Source of the DNA: Nitrospiraceae bacterium
GTDB taxonomy: Bacteria; Nitrospirota; Nitrospiria; Nitrospirales; Nitrospiraceae
Length of the DNA: 64,000 bases
Direction: 5' to 3'
Assembly (NCBI GenBank): GCA_035623075.1
Contig: DASPUC010000023.1
Coordinates: forward strand, 1 to 64,000
Position numbers and translations under genes: made by a program. The notes beneath the pieces were generated by a model. It was given only the letters and a program-made list of their open reading frames with translations. It had not been told where the DNA came from and did no database searches. Each line of letters opens with the position of its first letter. Within the stretch, counting starts at the first letter, position 1. Shown in pieces: positions 46,790 through 56,218 of the stretch.

Positions 46790-48193
46790 GTGACCAGCAC
46801 CGACCACTTGCAAGCGGAACAAACTCCAGCAGAGGACCAGGTACCGAACCGCCGTCCGCGGTTGCCGCTCTACACGCAAGTCCTCATCGCCGTGGCCTGT
46901 GGAACGGCATTCGGAGCCGCGTTCGGCCAGGAACCCTACTGGGGCGGACTGCGCAACGAAGACCTCGGCCAGCTCGGCCTGTTCGTCGTCACGCTGCTCA
47001 AGACGCTGGCGATTCCGCTCATCTTCTTCGCGATCGTCGATGGGTTCATGCGCACCAACATCCCGCTGGGCCAGGGCACCAGGCTGCTTGCCATCTGCCT
47101 CATCAACGTCTCGGTTGCCATGACGATCGGCCTCGTGATCATGAACACCTGGAAGCCGGGTCTGGCCTGGTCCGACCACATGGATGAGCTGCTGAATGTC
47201 ATGCCCGGCTCAACAGCATCGTCGGCCGCCTCGTCCAAAGGGTTCGCGTCGGATCAGCTGAAACCGTTTGAAAGCCTTGTCGCCTATATTCCGCAGAGCA
47301 TGCTGCGCCCCTTCGCGACGAATAACGTGATCGGGGTCGTGATACTCGCGCTCGTCACGGGCGCCCTCCTTCGCCGAGTGCGGACCGCGAGGGAATCGAG
47401 CGGGAGGGGGGCAGGCAGACTCGCGGAGGGAATCGAGCACGTCTATCGCCTGCTCATGCAGGCGCTCGGCTGGATCGTCCGTGCCATCCCCTTCGCCGTC
47501 TTCGGCGTCCTGGCCTATGTCGTCGGGAGGGCCGGGATCGGCGCGTTCTCCGTCCTCTGGATTTTTCTCGCCGCGACGCTGCTCGGCCTCGGGCTGCATG
47601 CGCTGGTCTACTATCCCGCCGTCGCCTGGCTCGTCGGCAAGAAGCCGCCCAAGGAATTCTTCGGCCAAAGCGCCGATGCAATCATGACCGCCGTGTCGTG
47701 CAACAGCAGTCTGGCCACCGTCCCGGTCACGCTCCGGTGCCTCGAACGGATGAAGGTCTCACCCGAATCCGCACGCCTCTCCGCCTGCGTCGGCACCAAC
47801 CTCAATAACGACGGCATCACCCTCTATGAAGCGATGGCCGCGCTCTTTCTCACGCAGGCGCTGGGGTTCCATCTGCCGATGGCCAATCAGCTCCTGATCG
47901 TCATGGCATCGATCGTCGCTGGCGTCGGGGTGGCGGGAATTCCGGAAGCGGGCCTGATCGTCTTGCCGCTCGTCCTCTCTGCGGCCGGGTTGCCGAATCA
48001 CATCATTGCCGCCGCGATTCCATTGATCCTCACGGTCGATTGGATCATTGCCAGAGCCCGCTCAGGCGTGAATGTCCTGAGCGATATACTCGTTGCCATC
48101 CTCCTCGACATCGGGCGTGACAAGCAGACTGCCGCCGAACCCATCCCGTTGTTGTCCGGATCCTCGGAGCCCAACACCACGATGTCCCGCTGA
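46790..48193 (+). CDS. Dicarboxylate/amino acid:cation symporter (DAACS family)
   Basis: A 467-residue membrane protein with a GTG start and about eight to ten predicted helices. The DAACS hallmarks are in the C-terminal half: a serine-rich re-entrant loop (TAVSCNSSLATVP), the NNDGITLYEAMAALF segment, and AGIPEAGLIVLPLVLSAAGLP. It would take up glutamate, aspartate or C4-dicarboxylates with sodium or protons. It has no operon partner, and substrate is not determinable. It is the last gene of the dense region. Confidence 0.92.
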   Translation: MTSTDHLQAEQTPAEDQVPNRRPRLPLYTQVLIAVACGTAFGAAFGQEPYWGGLRNEDLGQLGLFVVTLLKTLAIPLIFFAIVDGFMRTNIPLGQGTRLLAICLINVSVAMTIGLVIMNTWKPGLAWSDHMDELLNVMPGSTASSAASSKGFASDQLKPFESLVAYIPQSMLRPFATNNVIGVVILALVTGALLRRVRTARESSGRGAGRLAEGIEHVYRLLMQALGWIVRAIPFAVFGVLAYVVGRAGIGAFSVLWIFLAATLLGLGLHALVYYPAVAWLVGKKPPKEFFGQSADAIMTAVSCNSSLATVPVTLRCLERMKVSPESARLSACVGTNLNNDGITLYEAMAALFLTQALGFHLPMANQLLIVMASIVAGVGVAGIPEAGLIVLPLVLSAAGLPNHIIAAAIPLILTVDWIIARARSGVNVLSDILVAILLDIGRDKQTAAEPIPLLSGSSEPNTTMSR

Positions 48194-48230
48194 GCGCGTC
48201 TCGCCAGTCCTGTTGCTCGCGCTCGTCCAT

Positions 48231-48343
48231 CTGGTTTATGTGGTTTGTTTGGTTCGTTTCGTTGGTCCAATCGATGGACGAAATTAACCAGATAAACCAG
48301 AACAACCAGACAAACGAAATAAACGGGACAAACCAGAGAAACC
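48231..48343. repeat. Period-9 degenerate tandem repeats in inverted orientation
   Basis: From 48288 six 9-bp units follow each other: CCAGATAAA, CCAGAACAA, CCAGACAAA, CGAAATAAA, CGGGACAAA and CCAGAGAAA. From 48231 the complementary type (TGGTTTATG, TGGTTTGTT and so on) runs toward them, so the whole block is an imperfect palindrome around a TCGAT centre. Similar units recur near 48805-48860 and 56435-56485. The block lies just after the symporter stop. Confidence 0.8.
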
Positions 48344-48366
48344 GCCATTCAGATGGATAATTCCGG

Positions 48367-48834
48367 TTGTACAAGCGGGTGGCGGCCAGTAAGCTGGATG
48401 AGGGCGTGTGGGACCGCCTTGAGAGCGTGAGAAAACCGAAGACCAATATCTGGACGCTGGTCCTCGCGATCGCCTTCGCCTGTGCCGTGGCAGCGCTGGA
48501 CCTGCAGCCTCGATTTCAGGGCGTGCCCTGGTATGGATTCTTCGTCGTCCCGGTCATCTGGGTCGCCCTCTGGTCTGCGGAGGACGATGTCTGTCCACTC
48601 ATTGCCGTGGCTGTTATCGTCACGGGTCTCACGATCGTCCGAAGCCACATCTCCCTCCGCATCCTGGCGCTGGCGCCGGTCGTAGACCGCCTCATCGTCG
48701 TGAGCATCGTATGGCTCACCGTTCTCCTCGCCATTCTGCGGAAACGCACGCGCCGCACGTTTAAATGGATCACCCTTGCCGGGAGGCAGTGGGAACCGGA
48801 CAACTCCGGCAACCAGACACACAAGACCAACTAA
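48367..48834 (+). CDS. Small hydrophobic protein, possibly a gene remnant
   Basis: A 155-residue reading frame from a TTG, with three to four predicted membrane helices (about 28-46, 55-70, 75-95, 105-122). No domain is recognised. It resembles the membrane-sensor part of histidine kinases but has no signalling domain after it, so it may be the remnant of a larger gene. The C-terminal 20 residues run into period-9 repeat sequence, which supports an altered end. Confidence 0.45.
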   Translation: MYKRVAASKLDEGVWDRLESVRKPKTNIWTLVLAIAFACAVAALDLQPRFQGVPWYGFFVVPVIWVALWSAEDDVCPLIAVAVIVTGLTIVRSHISLRILALAPVVDRLIVVSIVWLTVLLAILRKRTRRTFKWITLAGRQWEPDNSGNQTHKTN

Positions 48835-49154
48835 ACGACCCGGACAAACCAGACAAACCCGCCTCCCGCCTGCCCTGAGCATGTCGAAGGGCCTCCCGTG
48901 TCGCAAGCTATTAGCCATCAGCTCTCAGCTCTTCAGCCCCCCTCGCATCACGCGTCACGTTTCACGTCTTGCAAGCTCTCAGCCATCAGCTCCTTGGTCC
49001 TGCCATACGCCATACGCTCTTATTCCCTGACGCCTCCCATCCGCGACGCTCGTCCCGCTCTTCTCTGTTGCACCATCCGCACGGTCAGCAGAACCCATTG
49101 CAAAGGGCATGAAATCGCCGTACAGTTAGGCCATCACCTTGGAGGGTGGCGCCT
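48835..49154. repeat. Gene-free stretch of period-9 and period-7 repeats
   Basis: No convincing gene. The left end (to about 48860) continues the period-9 repeat series. A REP-like piece (CCTGAGCATGTCGAAGGG) lies near 48876. From about 48898 period-7 runs appear: AGCCATC/AGCTCTC-type, then CACGT-type, then CATACGC-type up to about 49020. The rest, up to the antitoxin ribosome site, shows no feature. Confidence 0.7.
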
Positions 49155-49385
49155 ATGCCAAAATCAGTAGCAGAACTGGAGCGGGAAGCCCGGCGTTTGC
49201 CGGCACAAGAGCGTGCACTGCTGGCGCAACACTTGATTGCCAGCATCGATCCCGGAGAGGATATCGATGCGGAAGCAGCCTGGCTGGAAGAAGCTGAACG
49301 CCGCTACCAAGCCTACCGTCAGGGTAAACTAACTGCCAAGCCAGTCGATCAAGTCTTTCGTGAAGCAAAATCCCAACTCAAATGA
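49155..49385 (+). CDS. Type II antitoxin, Unstab_antitox/addiction-module component
   Basis: A 76-residue protein from the ATG at 49155, with GGAGGG 10 nt upstream. It matches the putative addiction-module component family (opening VAELEREARRLPAQERALLAQHLI, given in part; W-x-E-E-A-E-R-R in the middle). It overlaps the toxin by 4 nt (ATGA), the usual antitoxin-first order. It would neutralise the ParE-like toxin that follows. Confidence 0.9.
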   Translation: MPKSVAELEREARRLPAQERALLAQHLIASIDPGEDIDAEAAWLEEAERRYQAYRQGKLTAKPVDQVFREAKSQLK

Positions 49386-49696
49386 CCGTCGTCGTGTTTC
49401 TTCCCCCCGCTCAGGAGGAAATGACGGAGGCGGCACGGTTTTATGAAACCGAATCAATGGGGTTAGGAACGGAATTTCTCGCTGAGGTTGAACGGACGGT
49501 TGCAGCAATCACCTCCCATCCAAAGGCCGCTCCGAAAGTAAAGCAGGACATCCGACGTCGTTTATTGAAGCGATTTCCTTTCGGCATCTTGTATGCCGCC
49601 ACCATGGACGAAATCGTGGTCCTCGCCGTCATGCATCTCCGCCGCCGCCCCGGTTACTGGCAAGACCGCCTTGGCTCATCAAACCCATCACAGTAA
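49382..49696 (+). CDS. ParE/RelE-superfamily toxin
   Basis: A 104-residue basic protein with ParE features: an N-terminal helical pair (AQEEMTEAARFYE, FLAEVERTVAAI), the strand RRRLLKRFPFGILYA and the C-terminal IVVLAVMHLRRRPGYW. ParE members poison gyrase and RelE members cut mRNA; the sequence alone does not settle which. It is coupled to the antitoxin by a 4-nt overlap. Confidence 0.92.
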   Translation: MTVVVFLPPAQEEMTEAARFYETESMGLGTEFLAEVERTVAAITSHPKAAPKVKQDIRRRLLKRFPFGILYAATMDEIVVLAVMHLRRRPGYWQDRLGSSNPSQ

Positions 49697-49752
49697 AGAG
49701 CCGTTCACAGACCCCGCGCCTGCCCCAGAAGAATACGTGCATTCCATCTCCT

Positions 49753-49885
49753 CAGTCCGATCAACGAGATAGACCGATCTCGCCATTAGCTATCAGCGAT
49801 CAGCCATCAGCACTCTGCTTGTGTCATACGCGATACGCCATACGCTCTGGCTCCCTCGGCCAGCAGCACTCAGCACTTTCGGGTC
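49753..49885. repeat. Period-7 repeat block with a conserved leader
   Basis: An AATACGTGCATT phrase lies near 49732, then CGAGATAGACCGATCTCG (a 6-bp palindrome) at about 49766, then period-7 units of AGC-type (AGCTATC, AGCGATC, AGCCATC) and CATACGC-type. The same leader and order recur at about 56485. No gene is visible. Confidence 0.75.
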
Positions 49886-49893
49886 CTCTGCTG

Positions 49894-50151
49894 CTAGGCT
49901 TCCTGAATCCGCACGAACTGGCGCGCGCCGCGCAAGTCATCCATCGTGCACAGATTCAGTTCCAGCAGCAGATGCTCCAGTGCTGCAACCCGGGCCGTCA
50001 CCTCCGGCAGCACGATGTCGATTCGATCGATCAACTCGTCCAGTCGGCGATGGAGCCCAGTTCCTCCGCTCTCAGCCGACGGGCCCTTCCTCACCCGCCC
50101 TGCCGGCCGACGTGGTCCCCGCTTGCGCGGACCTTTCCTCTTGGGTGGCAT
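49894..50151 (-). CDS. Small basic protein with helical C-terminus
   Basis: An 85-residue protein starting at an ATG preceded by GAGGAGG, one of the best ribosome sites in this area, so it is likely real. The first 25 residues are almost all K, R, P and G and could bind nucleic acid; the remainder is a predicted helical hairpin (LDELIDRIDIVLPEVTARVAALEHLLLE, given in part). No known family recognised. Confidence 0.65.
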   Translation of the reverse strand: MPPKRKGPRKRGPRRPAGRVRKGPSAESGGTGLHRRLDELIDRIDIVLPEVTARVAALEHLLLELNLCTMDDLRGARQFVRIQEA

Positions 50152-50328
50152 AGGTCCCTCCTCGTTCGATCGAATCCTCTACGCGTCTTTCCATAATTGG
50201 TCAAGCGCCATCGTGATGAAGACGCGGTCGTCTGACCAAGCTGAGCCGTCGGCTTGACCTTTATTCCATCTCGTCGTAATGTCCCTGACTCGTTCTGTTA
50301 ACTGCCGGACGCGCACGGGGAGCCTGAG

Positions 50329-52416
50329 ATGAAACGCCCGCCGTTCATGCACCCGCTCATTCCGGTCTGTCTCGCGCCTGTCGCGCTGCTGATTGGTCTG
50401 CTCATCCATCTTCTATGGCCTCAACGCATCTGGGTCGACGCGCCCCTGCATGCTGCCATCGAAGCGGTGGGCGGCTTGGCGGCGATCCTCACGGGGCTGG
50501 TGTTACTCGCGCGGAAAGGGGAGTGGGAAGACGAGCGGCTCCAGGGAGTGGCGAGCGGATTACTGGGCATGGGGATACTCGAAGAGTTCCACGCCGTGTC
50601 CTCGATCGGCGAGGGCTTCGTGCTCCTGCGCAGCGCAGCCAGCCTCCTCGGGGGCGTGGCCTTCTCGTTTGTGTGGCATCCGCGGGGACTGTTCGGTGAG
50701 CGGACCAGAGAACTGATTCCCTATCTCGTCACCGCCGTCGTGGTCACCTTCGGGACGGTCGTCATCGCCGCTCCCCAGCACCTGCCCCGGTTCACGGTGG
50801 AGGACCAATTCGCGCCGATCGCCCTCGCGGTGAACGGCGTCGCCGCCCTCTTGTTCCTCGCCGGTGCGGCGGGGTTTTGGCTCGAGTCCAGACGGACCGG
50901 CAGGCCGGAACATCAGCTCTTGGCATCGTTGGGGATCCTGTTCGGTTTGGCCGAAACGATGTTCCTCTTTTCGGCCCCGTGGCATAGCGAATGGTGGGTC
51001 TGGCATTTCGTGCGATTGGCCGCCTACGTGCTGGCGCTGACGTATGTGAGCCGCGGCTATCTGCGAATGGTCGGAGAAACCCGACGCGCGCTGGCGGAGG
51101 CCAAACGGTCTGGACGGCGTCTGGCCTCGGAGTACGCGGTGACGCGAGTCTTGGCCGATCCGGTGAGCCTCAAAGACTTCGGCCACACCGTGTTGCAAGC
51201 GATATTGCAAGCGATCGGGGAGAGCCTCGACTGGGAATTGGGTATGTTCTGGGGGGTGGACGAGCCGCAACAGGAACTCCGGCTTGTCGATCTGTGGCAT
51301 GCGCCGCAGATGGAGGCGGAGGCGTTCGTGCAGGATAGCCGCGGCCGGACGTTCCGGCGCGGCGAGGGACTCGTCGGACGAACCTGGGCGGCCGGCAAGC
51401 CGATCTGGATTCCCGACGTGGTCGCGGACCCCACGTTCCGGCGGGTCACGATGGCCGAAAAGGTGGGCCTGCGCGGCGCATTCGCCTGTCCGGTTCAGAA
51501 AGGCGACGAGACCTACGGCGTCATGGAATTTTTCTTCCGTGAAGTCCGTGAGCCGGATCAAGACGACTTCCACATGGTGGCCAATCTCGGGATGAGGCTC
51601 GGTCTGTTCATTGACCGCAAGCGGATCGAAGAGGAACTCCGCCGAACCGAAGCCCGCCTGGTGGAGGAGCAGCGGTTGGCCGAAGTGGCGCGAGTGGCGG
51701 GCGATATCGGCCACGATCTCAAGAACTTGCTCATGCCGATCCAGAGCGGAGCCGCACTCCTGGAGGGAGAATTGCGGGACTGTTTCACACAGTTGCCGGA
51801 GCCAGCGGTGAACGCGATGAAGCCGGGGTACGAGGTGGCGCAGGAGCTCATCGAGATGATCAGACGATCGTCACACCGCATTCACGACCGGGTCAAAGAG
51901 ATCGCCGATTCGGTGAAGGGCCTGACGCGGCCCCTGCAGTTTGCCCCCTGCCGCGTCACCGACATCGTGTCGGGCGTGTACGCGACGCTCCACATCCTGG
52001 CCGACGAACGCCAGGTCCTCCTTCGCACGGAGAGGCTCGAGACCCTGCCGGTGATTCAGGCCGATGAAAGCCGGCTCTTCAACGCCATCTACAACCTGGT
52101 GAGCAATGCGATCCCCGAAGTGCCGTCGGGTGGTTCGGTGACCGTGCAGGGCCGCACGGATCCATCAGGGAAAAAGATCGTGCTGTCGATCATCGACACC
52201 GGGAAGGGCATGTCGCCCGAGGTCCGGGACAGTCTCTTCACCTACCAGGCGATCAGCCGCAAAGTCGGCGGGACCGGACTCGGCACGAAGATCGTGAAAG
52301 ACGTGGTGGACGCCCATGGAGGCACGATCACGGTCGAAAGCAAGGAAGGGATGGGCACGTCATTCCATGTCACGCTCTCGGTCGACGGTCCCCCCGCTCG
52401 CTCTCGCCTCGCCTAA
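50329..52416 (+). CDS. Membrane sensor histidine kinase with GAF domain
   Basis: A protein of 695 residues. An N-terminal membrane region of about seven helices (about 10-240) is followed by a GAF domain (about 285-430), a phosphoacceptor helix with the H-box GHDLKNLL near 465, and an HATPase domain (N-box NLVSNAIPEVP, G1 DTGKGM, G2 GGTGLGTKI). No response regulator is adjacent, so the partner is elsewhere. The signal is unknown. A GGGGAG site precedes the ATG. Confidence 0.94.
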   Translation: MKRPPFMHPLIPVCLAPVALLIGLLIHLLWPQRIWVDAPLHAAIEAVGGLAAILTGLVLLARKGEWEDERLQGVASGLLGMGILEEFHAVSSIGEGFVLLRSAASLLGGVAFSFVWHPRGLFGERTRELIPYLVTAVVVTFGTVVIAAPQHLPRFTVEDQFAPIALAVNGVAALLFLAGAAGFWLESRRTGRPEHQLLASLGILFGLAETMFLFSAPWHSEWWVWHFVRLAAYVLALTYVSRGYLRMVGETRRALAEAKRSGRRLASEYAVTRVLADPVSLKDFGHTVLQAILQAIGESLDWELGMFWGVDEPQQELRLVDLWHAPQMEAEAFVQDSRGRTFRRGEGLVGRTWAAGKPIWIPDVVADPTFRRVTMAEKVGLRGAFACPVQKGDETYGVMEFFFREVREPDQDDFHMVANLGMRLGLFIDRKRIEEELRRTEARLVEEQRLAEVARVAGDIGHDLKNLLMPIQSGAALLEGELRDCFTQLPEPAVNAMKPGYEVAQELIEMIRRSSHRIHDRVKEIADSVKGLTRPLQFAPCRVTDIVSGVYATLHILADERQVLLRTERLETLPVIQADESRLFNAIYNLVSNAIPEVPSGGSVTVQGRTDPSGKKIVLSIIDTGKGMSPEVRDSLFTYQAISRKVGGTGLGTKIVKDVVDAHGGTITVESKEGMGTSFHVTLSVDGPPARSRLA

Positions 52417-52419
52417 CGC

Positions 52420-52560
52420 CTCACGTGCCGCAAGCTCTCAGCCATCAACTCTCAGCTCTTTGGTCGTGCCATACGCGATAAGCCATAAGCTCCTATCTGC
52501 AGTTCCCGTTCGTGCCATACGCTATACGCCATACGCTCGTATCCGCAGTTCCCGCCAGTC
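52420..52560. repeat. Period-7 repeat block after the kinase gene
   Basis: Units of CACGT-type, AGC-type (AGCCATC, AACTCTC, AGCTCTT) and CATACGC-type follow one another, including GCCATACGCTATACGCCATACG near 52520 (given in part). It separates the kinase from the convergent secreted protein gene. No gene is visible. Confidence 0.75.
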
Positions 52561-52563
52561 TCT

Positions 52564-53739
52564 CTATTGGGCGCTGGCCCGCAGCCCGTTCTTCTGAAAA
52601 TGATTCGGCAGCGGCATGATGCAGTTCGGGTTGAACCCCGCCGCCTTCAGAGTATCGATGCTGCCCAGGACTTTGTCCTCCTGCAGATCGATCACCGTGA
52701 TGGACCCGTCGCTCATCCCTTCCAAATTGAGAAAGCTGTTTTGGACGAACAGGTACCGTTCGTCAGGCGACAGGACCGTATGATGGGCGCCCCCCGCCGT
52801 TGAGACAGCTTTGAGAAACTTCGGCTGCCGCGGATCGGTATTGTCGTACAGATTGACGAACCCCGGCTTGGCCGTGGTGACGAACAGACGGTCTCCCTTC
52901 TTGTTGTACATCATTTCCAACGGCATCCCTTGTTCACGTGGACCGAAGTCATCAATCTGATTGAACGAGAAGGCCTTGGTCTTAGGATCCCAGACCCCCA
53001 CCCATAGCGTCCCTTCCAACATGTTGGTGACGTGTACGACCGGCGGATTCGCGTTCGGCGAGAACATGACCTCGACGGGAGCCGCCTTGGCGGGAGACGG
53101 CTTCGATGAGACCTTATAGGTGGACAGGACTTTCCCGGTACTCGCTTCCAACATAGTAACCGTCTCACCCGCCTCCGACATGTCCGGTTTGACAGTGCTC
53201 GTGACCAGAATGCGATCAATGCCGTTGTGAATGGCAATGCCGTGCGGATAGAGGATAAAGGCCTCCGACGGCTGGGCCGCGCTGATCGTTTTGATCGGCT
53301 GGTCCTTCACGGCGTCTCCCATAATCACGTTGCTCGAGCCCATGCAGGTCAGAAACCATGTCTTGTTGTCTTCCGACACCACGATGTCTTCGCCGAGCTG
53401 ACAGTCCGGCACGGGGATGGCGCGCAGCCGGTAGGGAAACTGGGTGAGATTGACGACGTGGAGGAGGGGTTTCCCCAAGGCCGTGATGTAGGCTTTGCTC
53501 TTATCGCGGTTGAAAAAAATGTGGTGGGCGACGAGGTCGGACGGAAGCGGGATCTCCATCAGGATCTTCCCGAAGTCTGACGACGCGGGATCAATGTCCA
53601 TGATCGCGATCCCTTCCCGCCTCACCTTCTGATCAGGCTTACTCTCAAAGTTCAACAGGGCCAGAATCTCCGCCGAGGCCAGAGACGTACACGCAAGACA
53701 CAGCCCGACGGCGAACGAGCAGAGTCGGAGCAGTTTCAT
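52564..53739 (-). CDS. Secreted beta-propeller (YVTN-like) protein
   Basis: About 391 residues from the ATG at 53737-53739, which has GGAGG 8 nt upstream. A signal peptide ends at about ASA-EIL (residue 22). The rest has repeated strands typical of YVTN/lactonase-like propellers (HVVNLTQFPYRL, VSEDNKTWFLTCMG, VLSPDERYLFVQNSF, VIDLQEDKVLGSIDTL). It is probably periplasmic, and could be a sensor or a scaffold. No catalytic residue set is recognised. Confidence 0.8.
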   Translation of the reverse strand: MKLLRLCSFAVGLCLACTSLASAEILALLNFESKPDQKVRREGIAIMDIDPASSDFGKILMEIPLPSDLVAHHIFFNRDKSKAYITALGKPLLHVVNLTQFPYRLRAIPVPDCQLGEDIVVSEDNKTWFLTCMGSSNVIMGDAVKDQPIKTISAAQPSEAFILYPHGIAIHNGIDRILVTSTVKPDMSEAGETVTMLEASTGKVLSTYKVSSKPSPAKAAPVEVMFSPNANPPVVHVTNMLEGTLWVGVWDPKTKAFSFNQIDDFGPREQGMPLEMMYNKKGDRLFVTTAKPGFVNLYDNTDPRQPKFLKAVSTAGGAHHTVLSPDERYLFVQNSFLNLEGMSDGSITVIDLQEDKVLGSIDTLKAAGFNPNCIMPLPNHFQKNGLRASAQ

Positions 53740-54287
53740 CGAAGAACCTCCAGTGACAGACATGCGATGCCTCCTTTGGATGTAAGATCCGGTTGGAAAA
53801 CGTTGTCAGGATCGTTGATACGACATGCCGCACTATAGCGCGATCACATGGGTGGAGTCTTATCCGAGCGTCTGGGTCTCTTGATCGTGTGATGCTCGGC
53901 CGCAGCTCACTTGACTGAGCGTCCGAGAGACTTTGCTGATGAACACAACGAGCGAGCTTGGAAGGACCATGTTATTCAACGCCCGCATGGAAATCCCTCC
54001 GACATCTTCCCAACCATCAAGCTCTGTACTCCTCTCCGAGGATTGAATCAACAGCTGCCGGATCCCTCACGCCGCTCGCTCTTAGCTATCAGCCATCAGC
54101 GATAAGCCCGTCCCGCGAGTCGCGCCTGTCCCGCCCGTCTCGCTCTCAGCGATCAGCTCTCAGCACTCAGCACTTCCGGCCCGCCTCCCGCTCAAGGTTC
54201 TTAGGCGCAACCTTCCTAGAGTTGGAGGCGGGGAGGTAGCTGGCGTTCCCAGGATGAATTGGCTAGACTACGGACAGGAGGTGAGTG
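53740..54287. other. 548-bp gap between secreted protein and MNT gene; repeats at its right end
   Basis: The left part contains the promoter area of the propeller gene and no gene that I trust. From about 54070 to 54180 period-7 AGC-type units occur (AGCTATC, AGCCATC, AGCGATC), with a CCCGTCCCGCGAG-type stretch among them. An AGGAGG at about 54278 belongs to the next gene. No RNA gene is visible. Confidence 0.6.
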
Positions 54288-54578
54288 ATGAGTATCCGGC
54301 AATTGCTCCGGTCTAAGAGAAGGAAAATTCTTGAGATTGCCGCGCGCCATGGGGCACGGAAAGTGCGTGTGTTTGGATCGGTGGCGCGGGGAAAGACTCG
54401 GCGAGGAAGCGACATCGACCTCCTGGTTGAGATGGATGAAGGCCGGAGCCTGCTCGATCATGCCGCACTCATTCTCGACTTGGAGCGTTTACTCAGGCGC
54501 CCGGTCTACGTGGCTTCGGAACGGGGGCTCCGTCCACCCGTCCGGAAACAAGTGTTGAAAGACGCGATCACCTTATGA
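54288..54578 (+). CDS. mntA: MNT-type nucleotidyltransferase antitoxin
   Basis: A 96-residue protein (ATG at 54288; GTG at 54285 also possible) with AGGAGG upstream. The nucleotidyltransferase signature GSVARGKTRRGSDIDLLVE has the G-S-x(10)-S-D-x-D pattern. MntA-type antitoxins modify HepT toxins with AMP. Its stop overlaps the start of the hepT frame (ATGA), the standard arrangement. Confidence 0.92.
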   Translation: MSIRQLLRSKRRKILEIAARHGARKVRVFGSVARGKTRRGSDIDLLVEMDEGRSLLDHAALILDLERLLRRPVYVASERGLRPPVRKQVLKDAITL

Positions 54579-54928
54579 GGGATGATCGCTAGCGCATTCA
54601 AGACATTATCGACGCGATTAAACGGATCGAACGCTATGCGAAGCGTGGCCGGCGCGTCTTCGAGGAAGACGAACTGGTCCACACATGGATGATTCACCAC
54701 ATTCAGATCATTGGCGAAGCAGCCAGCAAGCTCACCCCTCCCTTCCGCAAAACGCATCACGGCATACCGTGGCCCCAGATTATCAAAATGCGCCATGTCT
54801 TGGTTCATGACTATTTCGGAATCGATCTGGCCGAAGTCTGGGCCGCTGTGGTACGGGACCTGCCCACCCTCAAGAAACAAATTAGTAACATCCTCAAGCG
54901 CCCGACCAAGCGCCCGTCAAAGAACTAA
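54575..54928 (+). pseudogene. hepT: hepT toxin gene with a nonsense codon at position 6
   Basis: The full 117-codon HepT frame runs from the ATG at 54575, overlapping mntA, to a TAA at 54928, except for a TAG at 54590-54592. Before it the codons read MRDDR and after it RIQDIIDAIKRIERYA, where family members usually have glutamate at the stop (GAG to TAG). The R-x4-H toxin motif RHVLVH is intact. The next ATG is at 54689, which would remove about 38 residues. The toxin is probably inactive unless the stop is suppressed or is an assembly error. Confidence 0.85.
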
Positions 54929-55337
54929 GCTGACATTCCCCCCCCCTTGCCCCTCCCTCGACTGGGCTCGGCCTGCGACGAGCTCCCCTCGACATGCTCG
55001 GGGCCTGAGCTGGTCGAAGGCAGTCGAGTCGGACGGTGAGCCGCCCATCGACTTCGCTCAGGGCTGTGAGCTTGTCGAACGGTCAAACCGTCGAAGGGCC
55101 TCACGTCTCGCAAGCTCTCAGCTCTTTGGTCCTGCCATACGCTATAAGCCATACGCCATACGCTCTTGCTTCCCGGCCTTCTCACTCCTTACTTCTCACT
55201 GTTCACACCGCGTTCCACTCGCCTCGCCCAACGCCTCGTAAATACTTCCATTTCGGCCTCCTTCCGTTGATTTCGCGGAGTGAAAACGGTATCTCCATGC
55301 ACGCTGAAAAATGCGCTGTACAGGCCGGGGAGGGAGT
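54929..55337. repeat. Gene-free gap with REP-like and period-7 repeats and an ORF6N leader
   Basis: From about 54950 to 55105 several inverted GTCGAAGG/CTTCGAC-type units occur (CTCGACATGCTCGGGG, GAGCTGGTCGAAGG, GACTTCGCTCAGGGC). From 55105 to 55200 period-7 CACGT-, AGC- and CATACGC-type units follow. From 55236 a phrase AAATACTTCCATTTCGGC and the following bases match the leader at about 58160. No gene is visible. Confidence 0.75.
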
Positions 55338-55855
55338 ATGGGTGTACTGATACCTCGCGAGCAAATTGAGCAGAGAATCCTCGTGATCCGGGGTCATCGG
55401 GTCATGTTGGATTCGGATTTGGCTTCTCTGTATGGAGTCACAACCTTCAATCTCAACAAGGCCGTAAAGCGAAACATCGATCGGTTCCCGGAAGACTTTA
55501 TGTTTCAATTAGCGACCGAAGAAGCCGCGGCTTTGAGATTCCAAATTGGAATATCAAAGAGCCAAGGAAGGGGAGGACGGCGATATCCACCTTATGTTTT
55601 CACAGAACAAGGTGTGGCCATGCTCTCTGTGTGCTGAGGAGCAAACGGGCTATTCAAGTCAACATCGCCATCATGCGCGCATTCGTGAAGCTCCGCGACC
55701 TCGCCGGAAGCCATAAAGAGTTGGCAGCCAAATTGCAACAACTCGAACGAAAAGTTGGTGGACATGACACGCAGATCCGATCCCTCTTCGAAGCCATCCG
55801 CCAGCTCATGGAGCCGCCCCCGCCGAAATCCCGCCGCATCGGATTCAAGACGTGA
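55338..55855 (+). pseudogene. ORF6N-domain (KilA-N-like) gene, frameshifted
   Basis: The first frame encodes an ORF6N domain ([25 protein letters not shown], given in part; [28 protein letters not shown]) and ends at a TGA at 55635-55637. The rest of the protein ([19 protein letters not shown], then a coiled coil and [11 protein letters not shown]) continues in the other frame. Joining the frames near 55626-55632 restores the family sequence, so one base is missing or gained there. ORF6N proteins are found in phages and as chromosomal orphans. A GGGAGG site precedes the ATG. Confidence 0.85.
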
Positions 55856-55918
55856 AGGGAAGCGATCACGCCTTCCAAAGCTGCCGCTTGAACAACAGGA
55901 TTGAATTAGCGTATATAC

Positions 55919-56218
55919 ATGAATACGTTTGCCTGGGATATCGCCAAAGCGATAGCCAACTTTGAAAAACACGGTGTTCCGTTTGAGGAAGCAGCCACCG
56001 TCTTCGGTGATCCCGACGGAATGGACGGGGTAGATGCGGCGCACTCGACACATGAGCATAGGCGCCAACGCATCGGGCAATCGGTGACAGGCCGTATTCT
56101 GTTTGTCGTGTATACCGTGCGGAGGATCGCCCATGAGAAGAAAACGACGCTTCGCATCATCAGCGCCAGGCAGGCGAGCCGGCGCGAGCGTGAAGCATAT
56201 GCCGGATTCAGAGATTGA
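55919..56218 (+). CDS. brnT: BrnT-family type II toxin
   Basis: A 99-residue protein of the BrnT family: FAWDIAKAIANFEKHGVPFEEAATVFGD (given in part), then a strand with R-x-x-x-I-G and IRIISARQASRRERE near the C-terminus. BrnT is an RNase-like toxin that blocks translation. The toxin comes first, as usual, and overlaps the antitoxin gene by 20 nt. There is no clear ribosome site. Confidence 0.93.
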   Translation: MNTFAWDIAKAIANFEKHGVPFEEAATVFGDPDGMDGVDAAHSTHEHRRQRIGQSVTGRILFVVYTVRRIAHEKKTTLRIISARQASRREREAYAGFRD